Below, in pieces: positions 16,694 through 24,183 of a stretch of 64,000 nt of DNA. The DNA is taken from NCBI GenBank assembly GCA_041687455.1, contig JAWLBY010000008.1, positions 1-64,000 on the forward strand. The letters run 5' to 3'. Source of the stretch: JAWLBY01 sp041687455. GTDB lineage: Bacteria; Pseudomonadota; Gammaproteobacteria; Xanthomonadales; Xanthomonadaceae. Position numbers and translations under genes: made by a program. The notes below the pieces were generated by a model. It had not been told where the DNA came from. It was given only the letters and a program-made list of their open reading frames with translations, and did no database searches. The number at the start of each line of letters is the position of its first letter. The first letter of the stretch is position 1.

Positions 16694-16951
16694 ATGTCAG
16701 CGAAGATCATCATCTACAGCAGCGCGCATTGCCCCTTCTGCGTGCGCGCCAAGCAACTGTTGCGCAACAAGGGTGTGCAGCAGTTCGAGGAAATCGCCAT
16801 CGACCGCGACCTGCAGGAACGCGAACGAATGATCGAGCGCACCGGTCGGCGCACGGTGCCGCAGATCTATGTCGGCGATCGCCATGTCGGCGGCTACGAC
16901 GATCTCGCCGCACTGGAACGTCGTGGCGAGCTCGACGCGCTGCTCGCCTGA
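16694..16951 (+). CDS. grxC: Glutaredoxin, GrxC type
   Basis: An 85-residue glutaredoxin with the dithiol active site HCPFC, the TVPQIYVG glutathione-binding segment and the GGYDDLAALE motif. It reduces protein disulfides and glutathione mixed disulfides. The start has a GGAG site seven bases upstream. The last codons (LERRGELDALLA) are also the first unit of a 33-bp tandem repeat that continues past the stop codon. Glutaredoxins also serve some arsenate reductases; the nearby arsC looks thioredoxin-type, so the link is only contextual. Confidence 0.93.
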   Translation: MSAKIIIYSSAHCPFCVRAKQLLRNKGVQQFEEIAIDRDLQERERMIERTGRRTVPQIYVGDRHVGGYDDLAALERRGELDALLA

Positions 16952-17151
16952 TGCCGAGACGCACTCGACGCGCTGCTCGTCTTCCGTCGTAGCGAACTGG
17001 ACACACCGTTACGTCTTGTGTCGTGGCGAACTGGACACACCGTTCGTCTTGCGTTGTGGCGAACTGGACACATCGGTCGTCTTGCGTCGTGGCGAACTGG
17101 ATGGCTGCTCCCCGGCATGGTGGCGAACTCGACGCGCTGTTCGCCTGCCAC
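16926..17151 (+). repeat. 33-bp tandem repeat starting inside the glutaredoxin gene
   Basis: The core (GCGAACTGGAC and variants) recurs at 16926, 16959, 16992, 17026, 17059, 17092 and 17122. The spacing is 33 bases except for one of 34 and a last of 30. The first unit is the end of the glutaredoxin coding sequence (RRGELDALLA) and later units read RCGELDTS or RRGELDGC in the same sense. It looks like slippage amplification of the gene's 3' end. Confidence 0.8.
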
Positions 17152-17311
17152 GGCGCTTCGTGGACGATCAGACATGTCACCTGGCCGTTCGCCCTGAGGT
17201 ATCGAAGGGCGAGCGGTCACGCGGCGCCATGCGATTCGCGCGTGGACCCGCCGGGCGATGCATCGAACTCCTGCCGCTGCCCCGGCAGCGCCGGGGGGCG
17301 GCGCCGCTGGT

Positions 17312-18208
17312 CTAGCGCGTTCGCAACGTACCGGGCGTAGTGCCAGCCACGCGCCGGAAAGCGCGCCGGAAGGCGGCTTCGTTGCCGTAGCCGAGGCGCT
17401 CGGCCACGGCCGCCACCGACAGGCCCTCGCTGCGCAGCAGTCGGCTGGCCTCCTGCATGCGCAGTTCGGCCAGATACTGCACCGGGGCGCAGCCGACGGT
17501 GTTGCGGAAGCGCTCGGCCAGCGCACTGCGCGACAGCGCCGCGCGCTCGGCCATGCGCTCGACGTTCCATTGCGCGCCGGGTTCGGCGTGCAGATCCGAC
17601 AACAACGGCGCCAGGCGCGGGTCGCGCAAGGCCGACAGCAGGCCGCCCTGCACCTGCTCCGTTTGCAGGCAATGCCGGAGCACCAGCGCCAGCAGCGCAT
17701 CTGACAGCGCATCACGCACGGCGGCGGCGCCCGGTGCGTCTTCGTCGCTTTCCCCGGCCAGCATCGCCACCAGCGTGGCGAGCCTGGCGCCACCTGCGGC
17801 CGAGCGGATCAGTACCCAGGGCGGCAGGCCGCGCAACAAACGCCGCAGATCGTTGTCATCGGCGGCATACAGTCCGCAAACCAGTTGAGTGACGCTGCTG
17901 CCGCCGTCGACGGCCGGCAGACGGGTCAGGGCATCGTGCGGTTCTCGACTGGCCGACAGCAGATGCCAGACGTCCTCGCTGAAGAACAGCAGGTCACCGG
18001 CCGCCAGCGCGACCGGTGCTGCCGGCGGCTTGAAATGCAGCCAACAGGTGCCGCTGGCCACCAGGTGATAACTGGCGCGCGCGTGACCGCTCGGATTCAC
18101 CTGCCAGTCGCCGCAGCCGACCGGCCGCGAGTAGACGCGACCGCGCAGACTGATCCGCCGCAGCAGGGCGGACAGCAGGTCGTTGTCATCGGTGGATCCA
18201 GCAGTCAT
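17312..18208 (-). CDS. AraC-family transcriptional regulator (cupin_6 type)
   Basis: A 298-residue protein with an N-terminal cupin sensor domain (about 20-190) and a C-terminal pair of AraC helix-turn-helix motifs, the first around ERMAERAALSRSALAERFRN and the second around SVAAVAERLGYGNEAAFRRA. It belongs to the group often found beside oxidoreductase or DoxX genes, sensing an unknown small molecule. Its start region is back to back with the DoxX gene, so that gene is a likely target in addition to the ECF-type element. Confidence 0.9.
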   Translation of the reverse strand: MTAGSTDDNDLLSALLRRISLRGRVYSRPVGCGDWQVNPSGHARASYHLVASGTCWLHFKPPAAPVALAAGDLLFFSEDVWHLLSASREPHDALTRLPAVDGGSSVTQLVCGLYAADDNDLRRLLRGLPPWVLIRSAAGGARLATLVAMLAGESDEDAPGAAAVRDALSDALLALVLRHCLQTEQVQGGLLSALRDPRLAPLLSDLHAEPGAQWNVERMAERAALSRSALAERFRNTVGCAPVQYLAELRMQEASRLLRSEGLSVAAVAERLGYGNEAAFRRAFRRVAGTTPGTLRTR

Positions 18209-18294
18209 TGCAAGGCAGCTCTCGCAGCGGTCGCGCTCTGGAACGCGCTCGGGATCGGGATGCGCATCGCATTATGGGCGGGCAATCCCGGCTG

Positions 18295-18326
18295 CGCGAA
18301 TCCTTTTCCGCATGGATGCCCTCTTG
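18295..18326 (+). promoter_or_regulatory. ECF-type promoter-like element A
   Basis: GAATCCTTTT starts at 18298 and CCTCT at 18320, with the fixed 13-base gap after GAATCCTTT, then TG(C)ATGGCAAC. It is 70 bases upstream of the DoxX start codon. Confidence 0.72.
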
Positions 18327-18367
18327 CATGGCAACGCGGTCCCCGCGTTCACGACTGGAGAGCTCGG

Positions 18368-19030
18368 ATGCAACATATCGTCAAACTTTGGTACGCCACC
18401 GTGGCGCGTCTGGAAGGCCTGGACCAGTGGCTCGCGCCGCTCGGCCTGCGCCTGCTGCTGGCGTGGGAATTCTGGGAAGCCGGGCGCGAGAAGCTCGCCG
18501 GCAGCAACTGGTTCATGAGTATCCAGGACCGCTTCCCCTTCCCTTTCGATCGAGTGCCCAGCGATCTCAGTTGGAGCATGGCGACCTGGTTCGAGCTGAT
18601 CGGCGGCATCGCCCTTGCGCTGGGACTTGCCACGCGCTTCTTCGCTTTCAGCCTGCTGATCCTGACCATCGTCGCCATCGCCTCGGTGCACTGGCCGGCC
18701 GACTGGGCCAGCGCGCGCGAACTGCTGCTCGGCTATGCCATCACCGACAAGGGCCACGGCAACTACAAACTGCCGCTGATCTTCCTGATCATGCTGCTGC
18801 CGCTGGTACTGCGCGGCGCCGGACGCGCCAGTCTCGATGCGCTGCTCGCACGCTGGCTGAAGTGCGACGTGATCCGGCAGCCCCATGCCGACGCACTGGG
18901 TTGGTCGCTGCTCGCGATCGCGCTCGGCCTGCCGATCGCGATGCTGCTGCCGACCTTCGGCCTGGCGTTGGCCGGCGCCGGCGTGCTGGCCCTGACAGCG
19001 ACGCGCCTGCTCGACTCCAGCCGCGCCTAG
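18368..19030 (+). CDS. DoxX-family membrane protein
   Basis: A 220-residue protein with several membrane spans. It has the DoxX-family pattern GLRLLLAWEFWEAGREKL near the start, a WFELIGGIALALGLATRFFA span, and further hydrophobic segments to the C terminus. DoxX proteins take part in respiratory or thiol/peroxide-linked redox in the membrane; the substrate is unknown. The start at 18368 follows GGAGAGCTCGG. The gene is preceded by ECF-type element A and by the divergent AraC regulator, and ends at a terminator hairpin shared with the sigma-factor operon. Confidence 0.85.
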   Translation: MQHIVKLWYATVARLEGLDQWLAPLGLRLLLAWEFWEAGREKLAGSNWFMSIQDRFPFPFDRVPSDLSWSMATWFELIGGIALALGLATRFFAFSLLILTIVAIASVHWPADWASARELLLGYAITDKGHGNYKLPLIFLIMLLPLVLRGAGRASLDALLARWLKCDVIRQPHADALGWSLLAIALGLPIAMLLPTFGLALAGAGVLALTATRLLDSSRA

Positions 19031-19039
19031 CTCGCAAAT

Positions 19040-19060
19040 GCCCCCGGAGCTGCCGGGGGC
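19040..19060. terminator. Bidirectional terminator-like hairpin
   Basis: GCCCCCGG, loop AGCTG, CCGGGGGC: a perfect 8-bp GC stem in the 48-base gap between the convergent doxX and sigma genes. There is no T-tract, as is usual in GC-rich genomes. Confidence 0.6.
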
Positions 19061-19078
19061 GGCGGCACGAGTCTGCGC

Positions 19079-19624
19079 TCAGGGATCGTCGAACGTGGGG
19101 CAGGTGTCGCCGCCGGACAGCAGTTCGCGCGCCACGCTGCGGGCGCGGTGCAGGCGCGACTTGGTCGCGGCGAGGCTGAGCTGCAGCGTCTCGGCGATAT
19201 CTTCGAGCGTCAGGCCTTCGACGTCGCGCAGCAACAGGATGCTGCGGTAGTGCGGCGGCAGCTCGGCCAGGGCCTTGGCGATCTGCAGGCGCCACTCCAT
19301 CGGCGCCGGCGTCACCACCGGCTGGTAGCGCTCGTCCTGCTCCTGATTGGTCAACAGGCGCCAGCCGCGACGCATGCGGTTGCACTCGCGCTTGACGATG
19401 CGGAACAGCCAGGAAGTGAAATGCTCGACTTCGCGCAGATCGCGCAGGCGCCGCGAAGCCATGAACAGCGTCTCCTGCACCGCATCCTCGACATCGTTCA
19501 CCACGCAGTGGTGCTCGGCGTATCGACGCAGGTCCTGCCGCGAGCAGGCCAGCAGTCGCTCGAGGGCGGCGCTATCGCCGGAGCGAGCCGCGGCGACGAG
19601 CTCGGGTTCGATGGCATTGCCCAT
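19079..19624 (-). CDS. ECF-type RNA polymerase sigma factor
   Basis: A 181-residue sigma factor with region 2 (about 12-85, including DVEDAVQETLFMASRRLRDL and the Trp-rich TSWLFRIVKRECNRMRRG) and region 4 with a helix-turn-helix (ALAELPPHYRSILLLRDVEG, LTLEDIAETLQLSLAATKSR). It lacks region 3, as ECF factors do, and has no SnoaL-type C-terminal extension. It directs polymerase to a small set of promoters. Six identical-spacing elements surround it, including one before its own operon, so it is probably self-regulated. Start chosen at MGNAIEPEL. No zinc-binding anti-sigma gene is adjacent; the small protein just upstream is a candidate partner by position only. Confidence 0.92.
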   Translation of the reverse strand: MGNAIEPELVAAARSGDSAALERLLACSRQDLRRYAEHHCVVNDVEDAVQETLFMASRRLRDLREVEHFTSWLFRIVKRECNRMRRGWRLLTNQEQDERYQPVVTPAPMEWRLQIAKALAELPPHYRSILLLRDVEGLTLEDIAETLQLSLAATKSRLHRARSVARELLSGGDTCPTFDDP

Positions 19625-19650
19625 GCGGAAGTCCTGTTTCCAGAAAGTGG

Positions 19651-19676
19651 CGGCGGCGCGAGTAGTTGCGCCGCCG
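19651..19676. terminator. Hairpin within the sigma operon
   Basis: A 9-bp perfect stem (GGCGGCGC core) with an 8-base loop between the small-protein stop and the sigma start. It could reduce read-through or protect the message end, thereby setting the sigma level. Confidence 0.5.
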
Positions 19677-19680
19677 TCAG

Positions 19681-19947
19681 TCATCCAATGGTAGCGCGGC
19701 CTGCAACAGGCGCCGCGGCCTTTCGTCCGAACCGCAGGAAGCCGGGCACTGCCGCGGCGCGAATCCATGGATGGGCTTTGATGGCCGGCAGCAGCGAACC
19801 GAGCAGCACCACCGCGCCATGAGCAAGCCCTGCGGCGGGGCTCCGGCGCACGTCATTGGCCAGCCAGCCCAGCGGCCGCAGCGGACCGTCGGCTCGTGTC
19901 GGCGTCGATGCGTCGCGTTGCAGGCGATGCTCATCGGCGGCGTTCAC
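19681..19947 (-). CDS. Small protein with possible membrane segment, 88 residues, GTG start
   Basis: A GTG at 19947, inside the last codons of the DUF3179 gene, is preceded by the excellent site CCGGAGGAGGAAC. The frame starts with VNAADEHRLQRDAS (Val as initiator Met) and has a moderately hydrophobic middle (GLAHGAVVLLGSLLPAIKAH) followed by a basic tail. The overlap of 17 bases implies translational coupling with DUF3179, and the sigma gene follows after 56 bases. I do not recognise a family. Its place next to a sigma factor makes an anti-sigma or accessory role possible, but it has no HxxxCxxC motif. Confidence 0.6.
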   Translation of the reverse strand: MNAADEHRLQRDASTPTRADGPLRPLGWLANDVRRSPAAGLAHGAVVLLGSLLPAIKAHPWIRAAAVPGFLRFGRKAAAPVAGRATIG

Positions 19948-20941
19948 GTTCCTCCTCCGGTTCCGCGGTGGCCTGTGCACGTGGACGATCTGCGAATTCG
20001 GTGTGCGGATGGAAGGTGTACCAGGCGAACCAGAACATCCGGTGCGGCAGCAGTTCCGGCCCACCGTCGACCGCGACGCGCACCGTGCCGTCGTCTTCAC
20101 GCCGCCACTCAAGAACGGTGCCGCCCGACAGCATCTGCCTGTGCTCACCCGTTTCAGCCAGCAGTCTCTCGCTCACCGCGGCGGCGGCATCACCATGCTT
20201 CACGCCGAACACCACGGTCTTCGGATGCACGCGCAGATCGTTGGCGCGTACCGGAAACATCGTGCTCGCGCTGGTCTGGTAATCGCCATAGGGTGACTTG
20301 TTGCCGTAGTCGCGGCCCATGCCGGGCCCGATGGCCAATACCTCGGTGTTCGGATGCGCCTGGCGCCACTCGCGCCAGGTCGTCATGGCAAGCGGCACGC
20401 TTTCCAGCATCTGACCGCGCGCGGGACCCACGACCGCTTTGCCGCTGATCTGCAGCCACAACGAATTGCCGCCGCGGTCGTACATCACCAGGTCGCTGTC
20501 GAACAGCAGCCCGGAAACGCCGAACTGCACCTCGCGACCGTCCAGCACACGCCGGAACGCCAGCCCGGAGCCGCACAGCGGGCAGAAGGTGATGGCGATC
20601 GGCTCGCCGGCGATGCTGTCGTTGACGATCTCGTGATAGTTGAGGATGAAGACGGGGTAGGCTCGCGCCACGCCAGCGCGATCCAGCGCGAGCACCAGGT
20701 CGTCGTCGGCCACATGGCGCGCCTGCGACGCCGGCACGAACCGCGGCGCATCGATCGACGGGATGCAGTCCCGCTGCGGACAGCCCTGACGGAGCTCGGC
20801 GAGAGGAATGTCGGCCTCGCTGTCTGCACCGTAGCCGAACGTTTCCGCGAGGATGTCGGTACTCCAACGCGACTGCGCCGCCGCGGCGCCGGCCACCAGA
20901 GTCAACAGCAGGGCCAGCCTGGTTCCTGATCCCGTAGCCAT
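19931..20941 (-). CDS. DUF3179-domain secreted protein
   Basis: A 336-residue protein with a signal peptide (LALLLTLVAGAAAAQ) and a DUF3179 domain. It includes the conserved DDDLVLALDRAG start, NYHEIVNDSIAGEPI, the cysteine motif TFCPLCGSGLAF, FGVSGLLFDSDLVMYDRGG and the Trp-rich end. The CPLC pair suggests metal or thiol chemistry in the periplasm; the family has no known function. It is the first gene of the operon that also encodes the 88-residue protein and the ECF sigma factor. It carries ECF-type element F 55 bases upstream. Co-expression with the sigma factor suggests it is a core part of the response. Confidence 0.85.
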   Translation of the reverse strand: MATGSGTRLALLLTLVAGAAAAQSRWSTDILAETFGYGADSEADIPLAELRQGCPQRDCIPSIDAPRFVPASQARHVADDDLVLALDRAGVARAYPVFILNYHEIVNDSIAGEPIAITFCPLCGSGLAFRRVLDGREVQFGVSGLLFDSDLVMYDRGGNSLWLQISGKAVVGPARGQMLESVPLAMTTWREWRQAHPNTEVLAIGPGMGRDYGNKSPYGDYQTSASTMFPVRANDLRVHPKTVVFGVKHGDAAAAVSERLLAETGEHRQMLSGGTVLEWRREDDGTVRVAVDGGPELLPHRMFWFAWYTFHPHTEFADRPRAQATAEPEEERERRR

Positions 20942-20969
20942 CGTACGTCCTCCGCGGGGGTTGCTCGTC

Positions 20970-20999
20970 AGAGGCACGGTAAGCGCGAAAGGATTCGCG
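20970..20999 (-). promoter_or_regulatory. ECF-type promoter-like element F (sigma operon)
   Basis: On the minus strand GAATCCTTT starts at 20996 and CCTCT at 20974, the same 13-base gap as in the other five. It precedes the operon that ends with the sigma gene, so it implies autoregulation. It lies back to back with element B, the two GAATCC boxes being about 24 bases apart. Confidence 0.75.
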
Positions 21000-21016
21000 G
21001 CCGATGACAACAGCCA

Positions 21017-21047
21017 CGCGAATCCTTTTGGCCGCTGCCGTCCTCTT
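21017..21047 (+). promoter_or_regulatory. ECF-type promoter-like element B (DedA-pst operon)
   Basis: GAATCCTTTT starts at 21020 and CCTCT at 21042, followed by TGTTGGCTGGCAAG. It is 77 bases upstream of the start codon of the fused DedA-reductase gene. Confidence 0.73.
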
Positions 21048-21096
21048 GTTGGCTGGCAAGGGGCTCGCACCCCGACTTCCACCGACAGGATCCGAC

Positions 21097-23244
21097 ATGC
21101 GCATACAAGGCCCGGGAGGCAAGTGGATGCTGCTGGCAGCGCTGGTGGCGACCGCGCTGCTGCTCTTGCAGACTGGTCTGCTGCCCGAACTGAGCCTGGC
21201 GGCGTTGAAGGCACGACAGGCGGCACTGGACGCCGCCGTCGCCGCGCATCCGCTGCCGGCGGCGCTGGCCTTCTTTCTGGTTTACGCCGTTGCGACCGCG
21301 GTATCGCTACCGGGCGCGGTGATCCTGACGCTGGCAGCCGGGGCGCTGTTCGGGCTGTTCGAAGGCCTGCTGATGGTGTCGTTCGCCAGCAGCATCGGTG
21401 CCACCCTGGCGATGCTGGCCTCGCGCTTCTTCTTCCGCGACGGCCTGCGCAACCGTTACGGCGTGCGCCTGGCCGAGTTCGACCGCGGCATCGCCCGCGA
21501 CGGCGCCTGGTATCTGTTCACCCTGCGCCTGGTGCCGGTGGTGCCATTCTTCCTGATCAACCTGCTGGCCGGCCTGACCGCGCTGCCGGCCTGGCGCTTC
21601 TACTGGGTCAGCCAGATCGGCATGCTGCCCGGCACCATCGCCTACGTGTATGCCGGCACACGACTGGCGCGAATCGAGACGCCGGGCGATGTACTGTCTC
21701 CGGGGCTGCTCGCCGCCTTCGCCGTGCTCGGCGTGCTGCCGCTTCTGCTGCGGCGGCTGGCCGGCTGGCTGTCGGCCCGGCGGCGCACCGCCGGCTATCG
21801 CCGGCCGCGGCGCTACGACTACAACCTGCTGGTGATCGGCGCCGGTTCGGCCGGGCTGGTGTCGGCCTACATTGGTGCCGCGGTCAAGGCCAGGGTCGGG
21901 CTGATCGAGCGCGAACGCATGGGCGGCGACTGTCTCAACACCGGTTGCGTGCCTTCGAAGGCACTGATCCGCTCGGCGCGCGCGCTGCACGAGGCGCGGC
22001 AGTCGCAGCGCTTCGGCATCGCCCGCATGCCGGCGGAGTTCGACTTCGCCGAGGTGATGCAGCGGGTGCAACGGGTGATCGCCGAGGTCGCGCCGCACGA
22101 CTCGGTCGAGCGCTACACCGGGCTCGGGGTCGACGTGATCCGCGGCGAGGCGCGGATCGTCTCGCCGTGGGAGGTCGAGGTCGACGGTCGCCGCCTGAGT
22201 GCACGCAGCCTGATCGTCGCGACCGGCGCGCGGCCGCTGGTGCCGGCGATTCCCGGCCTGGACGCGGTCGACTACCTGACGTCGGATACCGTATGGCAGT
22301 TGCGCGAACTGCCGCCGCGATTGCTGGTGCTCGGTGGCGGCCCGATCGGTTGCGAGCTGACGCAGTGCTTCGCCCGCTTCGGCAGTGCGGTGACCCAGGT
22401 CGAGATGGCGCCGCGGCTGCTGCCGCGCGAGGATGCCGACGCCGCCGCCGAGGTCGAAGCGCAACTGCGTGGTGAAGGCGTGCGGCTGGCCACCGCGCAC
22501 AAGGCCCTTCGCGTCGAGCGCGACGATGACGGACAGGCGCTGGTCTGCGCGCATGACGGCCGCGAAGTGCGTCTGCCCTTCGACCGTATCCTGCTCGCGC
22601 TCGGTCGCCAGGCCAATGTCGAGGGCTTCGGCCTGCAGGAGCTGGGCATCGAACTGACGCCGCGACGCACCGTCGCCGCCGACGCTCTGCTGCGCACCAA
22701 CTTCCCCAACATCCACGTCTGCGGCGACGTCACCGGCCCCTACCAGTTCACCCATGTCGCCGCGCACCAGGCCTGGTACGCCAGCCTCAACGCGCTGCTG
22801 GCACCGTGGTGGCGCTTCAAGGCCGACTACCGGGTGATTCCGTGGGTGACGTTCACCGATCCGGAAGTGGCGCGCGTCGGCCTGTCGGAGGACGAGGCGC
22901 GGGCGCAGGACGTCAACGTCGAAGTCACCCGCTACGGCCTCGACGACCTCGACCGCGCCATCGCCGACTCGGCCGCGCATGGCTTCGTCAAGGTGCTGAC
23001 TGCGCCCGGCAGCGATCGCATCCTCGGCGCCTGCATCGTCGGCCAGCACGCCGGCGAACTGCTGGCCGAATTCGTGCTGGCGATGAAGCACGGCATCGGA
23101 CTGAACCAACTGCTCGGCACCATCCACAGCTATCCCACCTGGTCGGAGGCGGCGAAATACACCGCCGGCAACTGGAAGCGCGCGCACGCGCCGCAGGCCG
23201 CGCTGCGTCTGGCCGAACGCTACTTCCGCTGGCGGCGGGGCTGA
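21097..23244 (+). CDS. TVP38/DedA membrane domain fused to an FAD-dependent disulfide reductase
   Basis: A 715-residue fusion. Residues about 1-230 form a TVP38/TMEM64 (DedA-superfamily) membrane domain (LVYAVATAVSLPGAVILTLA, LRLVPVVPFFLINLLAGLTA). Residues about 240-715 form a class I pyridine nucleotide-disulfide oxidoreductase with the FAD site GAGSAG (248-253), redox cysteines C279 and C284 (CLNTGCVPSK), the NAD(P)H motif GGGPIGCE, and the dimer interface end IHSYPTWSEAAKY. It resembles mercuric-reductase-like enzymes but lacks the N-terminal heavy-metal domain. The catalytic His of the usual HPTxxE is Tyr. It may couple membrane transport or lipid movement to a thiol electron source. Start at MRIQGPGG; the upstream part would cover the promoter. 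First gene of an operon through pstB. Confidence 0.88.
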   Translation: MRIQGPGGKWMLLAALVATALLLLQTGLLPELSLAALKARQAALDAAVAAHPLPAALAFFLVYAVATAVSLPGAVILTLAAGALFGLFEGLLMVSFASSIGATLAMLASRFFFRDGLRNRYGVRLAEFDRGIARDGAWYLFTLRLVPVVPFFLINLLAGLTALPAWRFYWVSQIGMLPGTIAYVYAGTRLARIETPGDVLSPGLLAAFAVLGVLPLLLRRLAGWLSARRRTAGYRRPRRYDYNLLVIGAGSAGLVSAYIGAAVKARVGLIERERMGGDCLNTGCVPSKALIRSARALHEARQSQRFGIARMPAEFDFAEVMQRVQRVIAEVAPHDSVERYTGLGVDVIRGEARIVSPWEVEVDGRRLSARSLIVATGARPLVPAIPGLDAVDYLTSDTVWQLRELPPRLLVLGGGPIGCELTQCFARFGSAVTQVEMAPRLLPREDADAAAEVEAQLRGEGVRLATAHKALRVERDDDGQALVCAHDGREVRLPFDRILLALGRQANVEGFGLQELGIELTPRRTVAADALLRTNFPNIHVCGDVTGPYQFTHVAAHQAWYASLNALLAPWWRFKADYRVIPWVTFTDPEVARVGLSEDEARAQDVNVEVTRYGLDDLDRAIADSAAHGFVKVLTAPGSDRILGACIVGQHAGELLAEFVLAMKHGIGLNQLLGTIHSYPTWSEAAKYTAGNWKRAHAPQAALRLAERYFRWRRG

Positions 23245-23247
23245 GTC

Positions 23248-24183
23248 ATGGGTGTCTTCGTCCGCTGTCTGCTGCGGCTCGTGCTGGTCTTTCTGGTCTT
23301 TCCCGCCGCTGCGCACTGCTGCCCGGGGAACATCGCCGGTGCCGAATCCCGAGATACCGTCATCCCGACGAATGCCGGGATCCGTCTTGATTCTGCTTGC
23401 AACCATCGCGCGACACGCAACATGGATCCCGGCACGGCCGAAGGCCGGCTCGATCCTGCCCACGCGGTCTGGGAGCAACTGCTGCAGCGGCACGTGCGGT
23501 GGACCAGCGACGGCAGCGCCAGTCAGACCGACTACGCCGGTTTCGCTGCCGAGCGCGATCAACTGCGACGCTATCTGCAGCAACTGGCCATCGTCACGGC
23601 GCGGCAGTTCGCCGACTGGCCGGAGCCCGCGCGCCAGGCCTTCCTGATCAACACCTACAACGCGGCGACCGTCGAGCTGATCCAGCAGCGCTGGCCGCGG
23701 CTGGAATCGATCCGCGAGCTCGGTGGCTGGCTGCGCACGCCGTGGCAACGCCCGTTCGTCGAACTGCTGGGCGAGACGCGCAGCCTCGACGACATCGAAC
23801 ACGTGTTGCTGCGCGGAGCGCCCGGATTCGCCGAACCGCGGATCCATTTCGCTGTGAACTGCGCCTCGGTCGGCTGCCCGGCGCTGCATCCGGAGGCTTA
23901 TGCCGCGGACAGGCTGCATGCACAGTTGGATGACCAGACGCAGCGCTTCCTGCGCGACCGCAGCCGCAACCGGTTCGATCGCGAGCGGCAACGGCTGCAG
24001 GTCTCGCGCATCTTCAACTGGTACAGCGAGGACTTCGCCGGTGTCGGCGGCATCGCCGGCTTTCTTGCCGATCATGGCGCCGCGCTCGACCTCGATGCAC
24101 AGGAGACCGAGGCCGTGCGACGCGGTGACATCGGTATCGAATTCCTGGCCTACGACTGGTCGCTGAACCGGAGCCGACCATGA
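23248..24183 (+). CDS. DUF547-domain exported protein (REP inserted in the N-terminal part)
   Basis: A 311-residue protein with an N-terminal hydrophobic signal (CLLRLVLVFLVFPAAAH), an odd linker (RDTVIPTNAGIR) that is the translation of a REP palindrome, and a DUF547 domain (about 70-300) with FLINTYNAATVELI, VNCASVGCPALHPEAY and the C-terminal FNWYSEDFAGV. The family resembles papain-like thiol folds but has no established function in bacteria; here Cys in NCASVGCP and nearby His could be catalytic. It begins 3 bases after the DedA-reductase stop and overlaps the next gene by 4 bases, so it belongs to the same operon. Confidence 0.85.
   Translation: MGVFVRCLLRLVLVFLVFPAAAHCCPGNIAGAESRDTVIPTNAGIRLDSACNHRATRNMDPGTAEGRLDPAHAVWEQLLQRHVRWTSDGSASQTDYAGFAAERDQLRRYLQQLAIVTARQFADWPEPARQAFLINTYNAATVELIQQRWPRLESIRELGGWLRTPWQRPFVELLGETRSLDDIEHVLLRGAPGFAEPRIHFAVNCASVGCPALHPEAYAADRLHAQLDDQTQRFLRDRSRNRFDRERQRLQVSRIFNWYSEDFAGVGGIAGFLADHGAALDLDAQETEAVRRGDIGIEFLAYDWSLNRSRP
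23357..23431. repeat. REP-like palindrome pair inside the DUF547 coding region
   Basis: CCGTCATCCCGACGAATGCC followed by GGGATCC contains the stem ATCCCG/CGGGAT. A facing GGATCCCGG occurs about 40 bases on, as in BIME-type pairs. The whole insert is in frame and is translated as IPTNAGIR and neighbours. Confidence 0.7.

Noticed and set aside
16926..17151. CRISPR-like array
   Set aside because: The 33-bp units are tandem and adjoin each other without unique spacers; the first unit is the glutaredoxin gene itself.
19079..19624. Assignment of the sigma factor to ECF41 because DoxX and AhpD-like genes are close
   Set aside because: ECF41 factors have a long SnoaL-like C-terminal extension; this 181-residue protein has none.
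21307..24075. A 922-codon minus-strand frame across the DedA-reductase and DUF547 genes
   Set aside because: Antisense to two genes with intact active-site motifs; the composition is typical of a GC-driven shadow frame.
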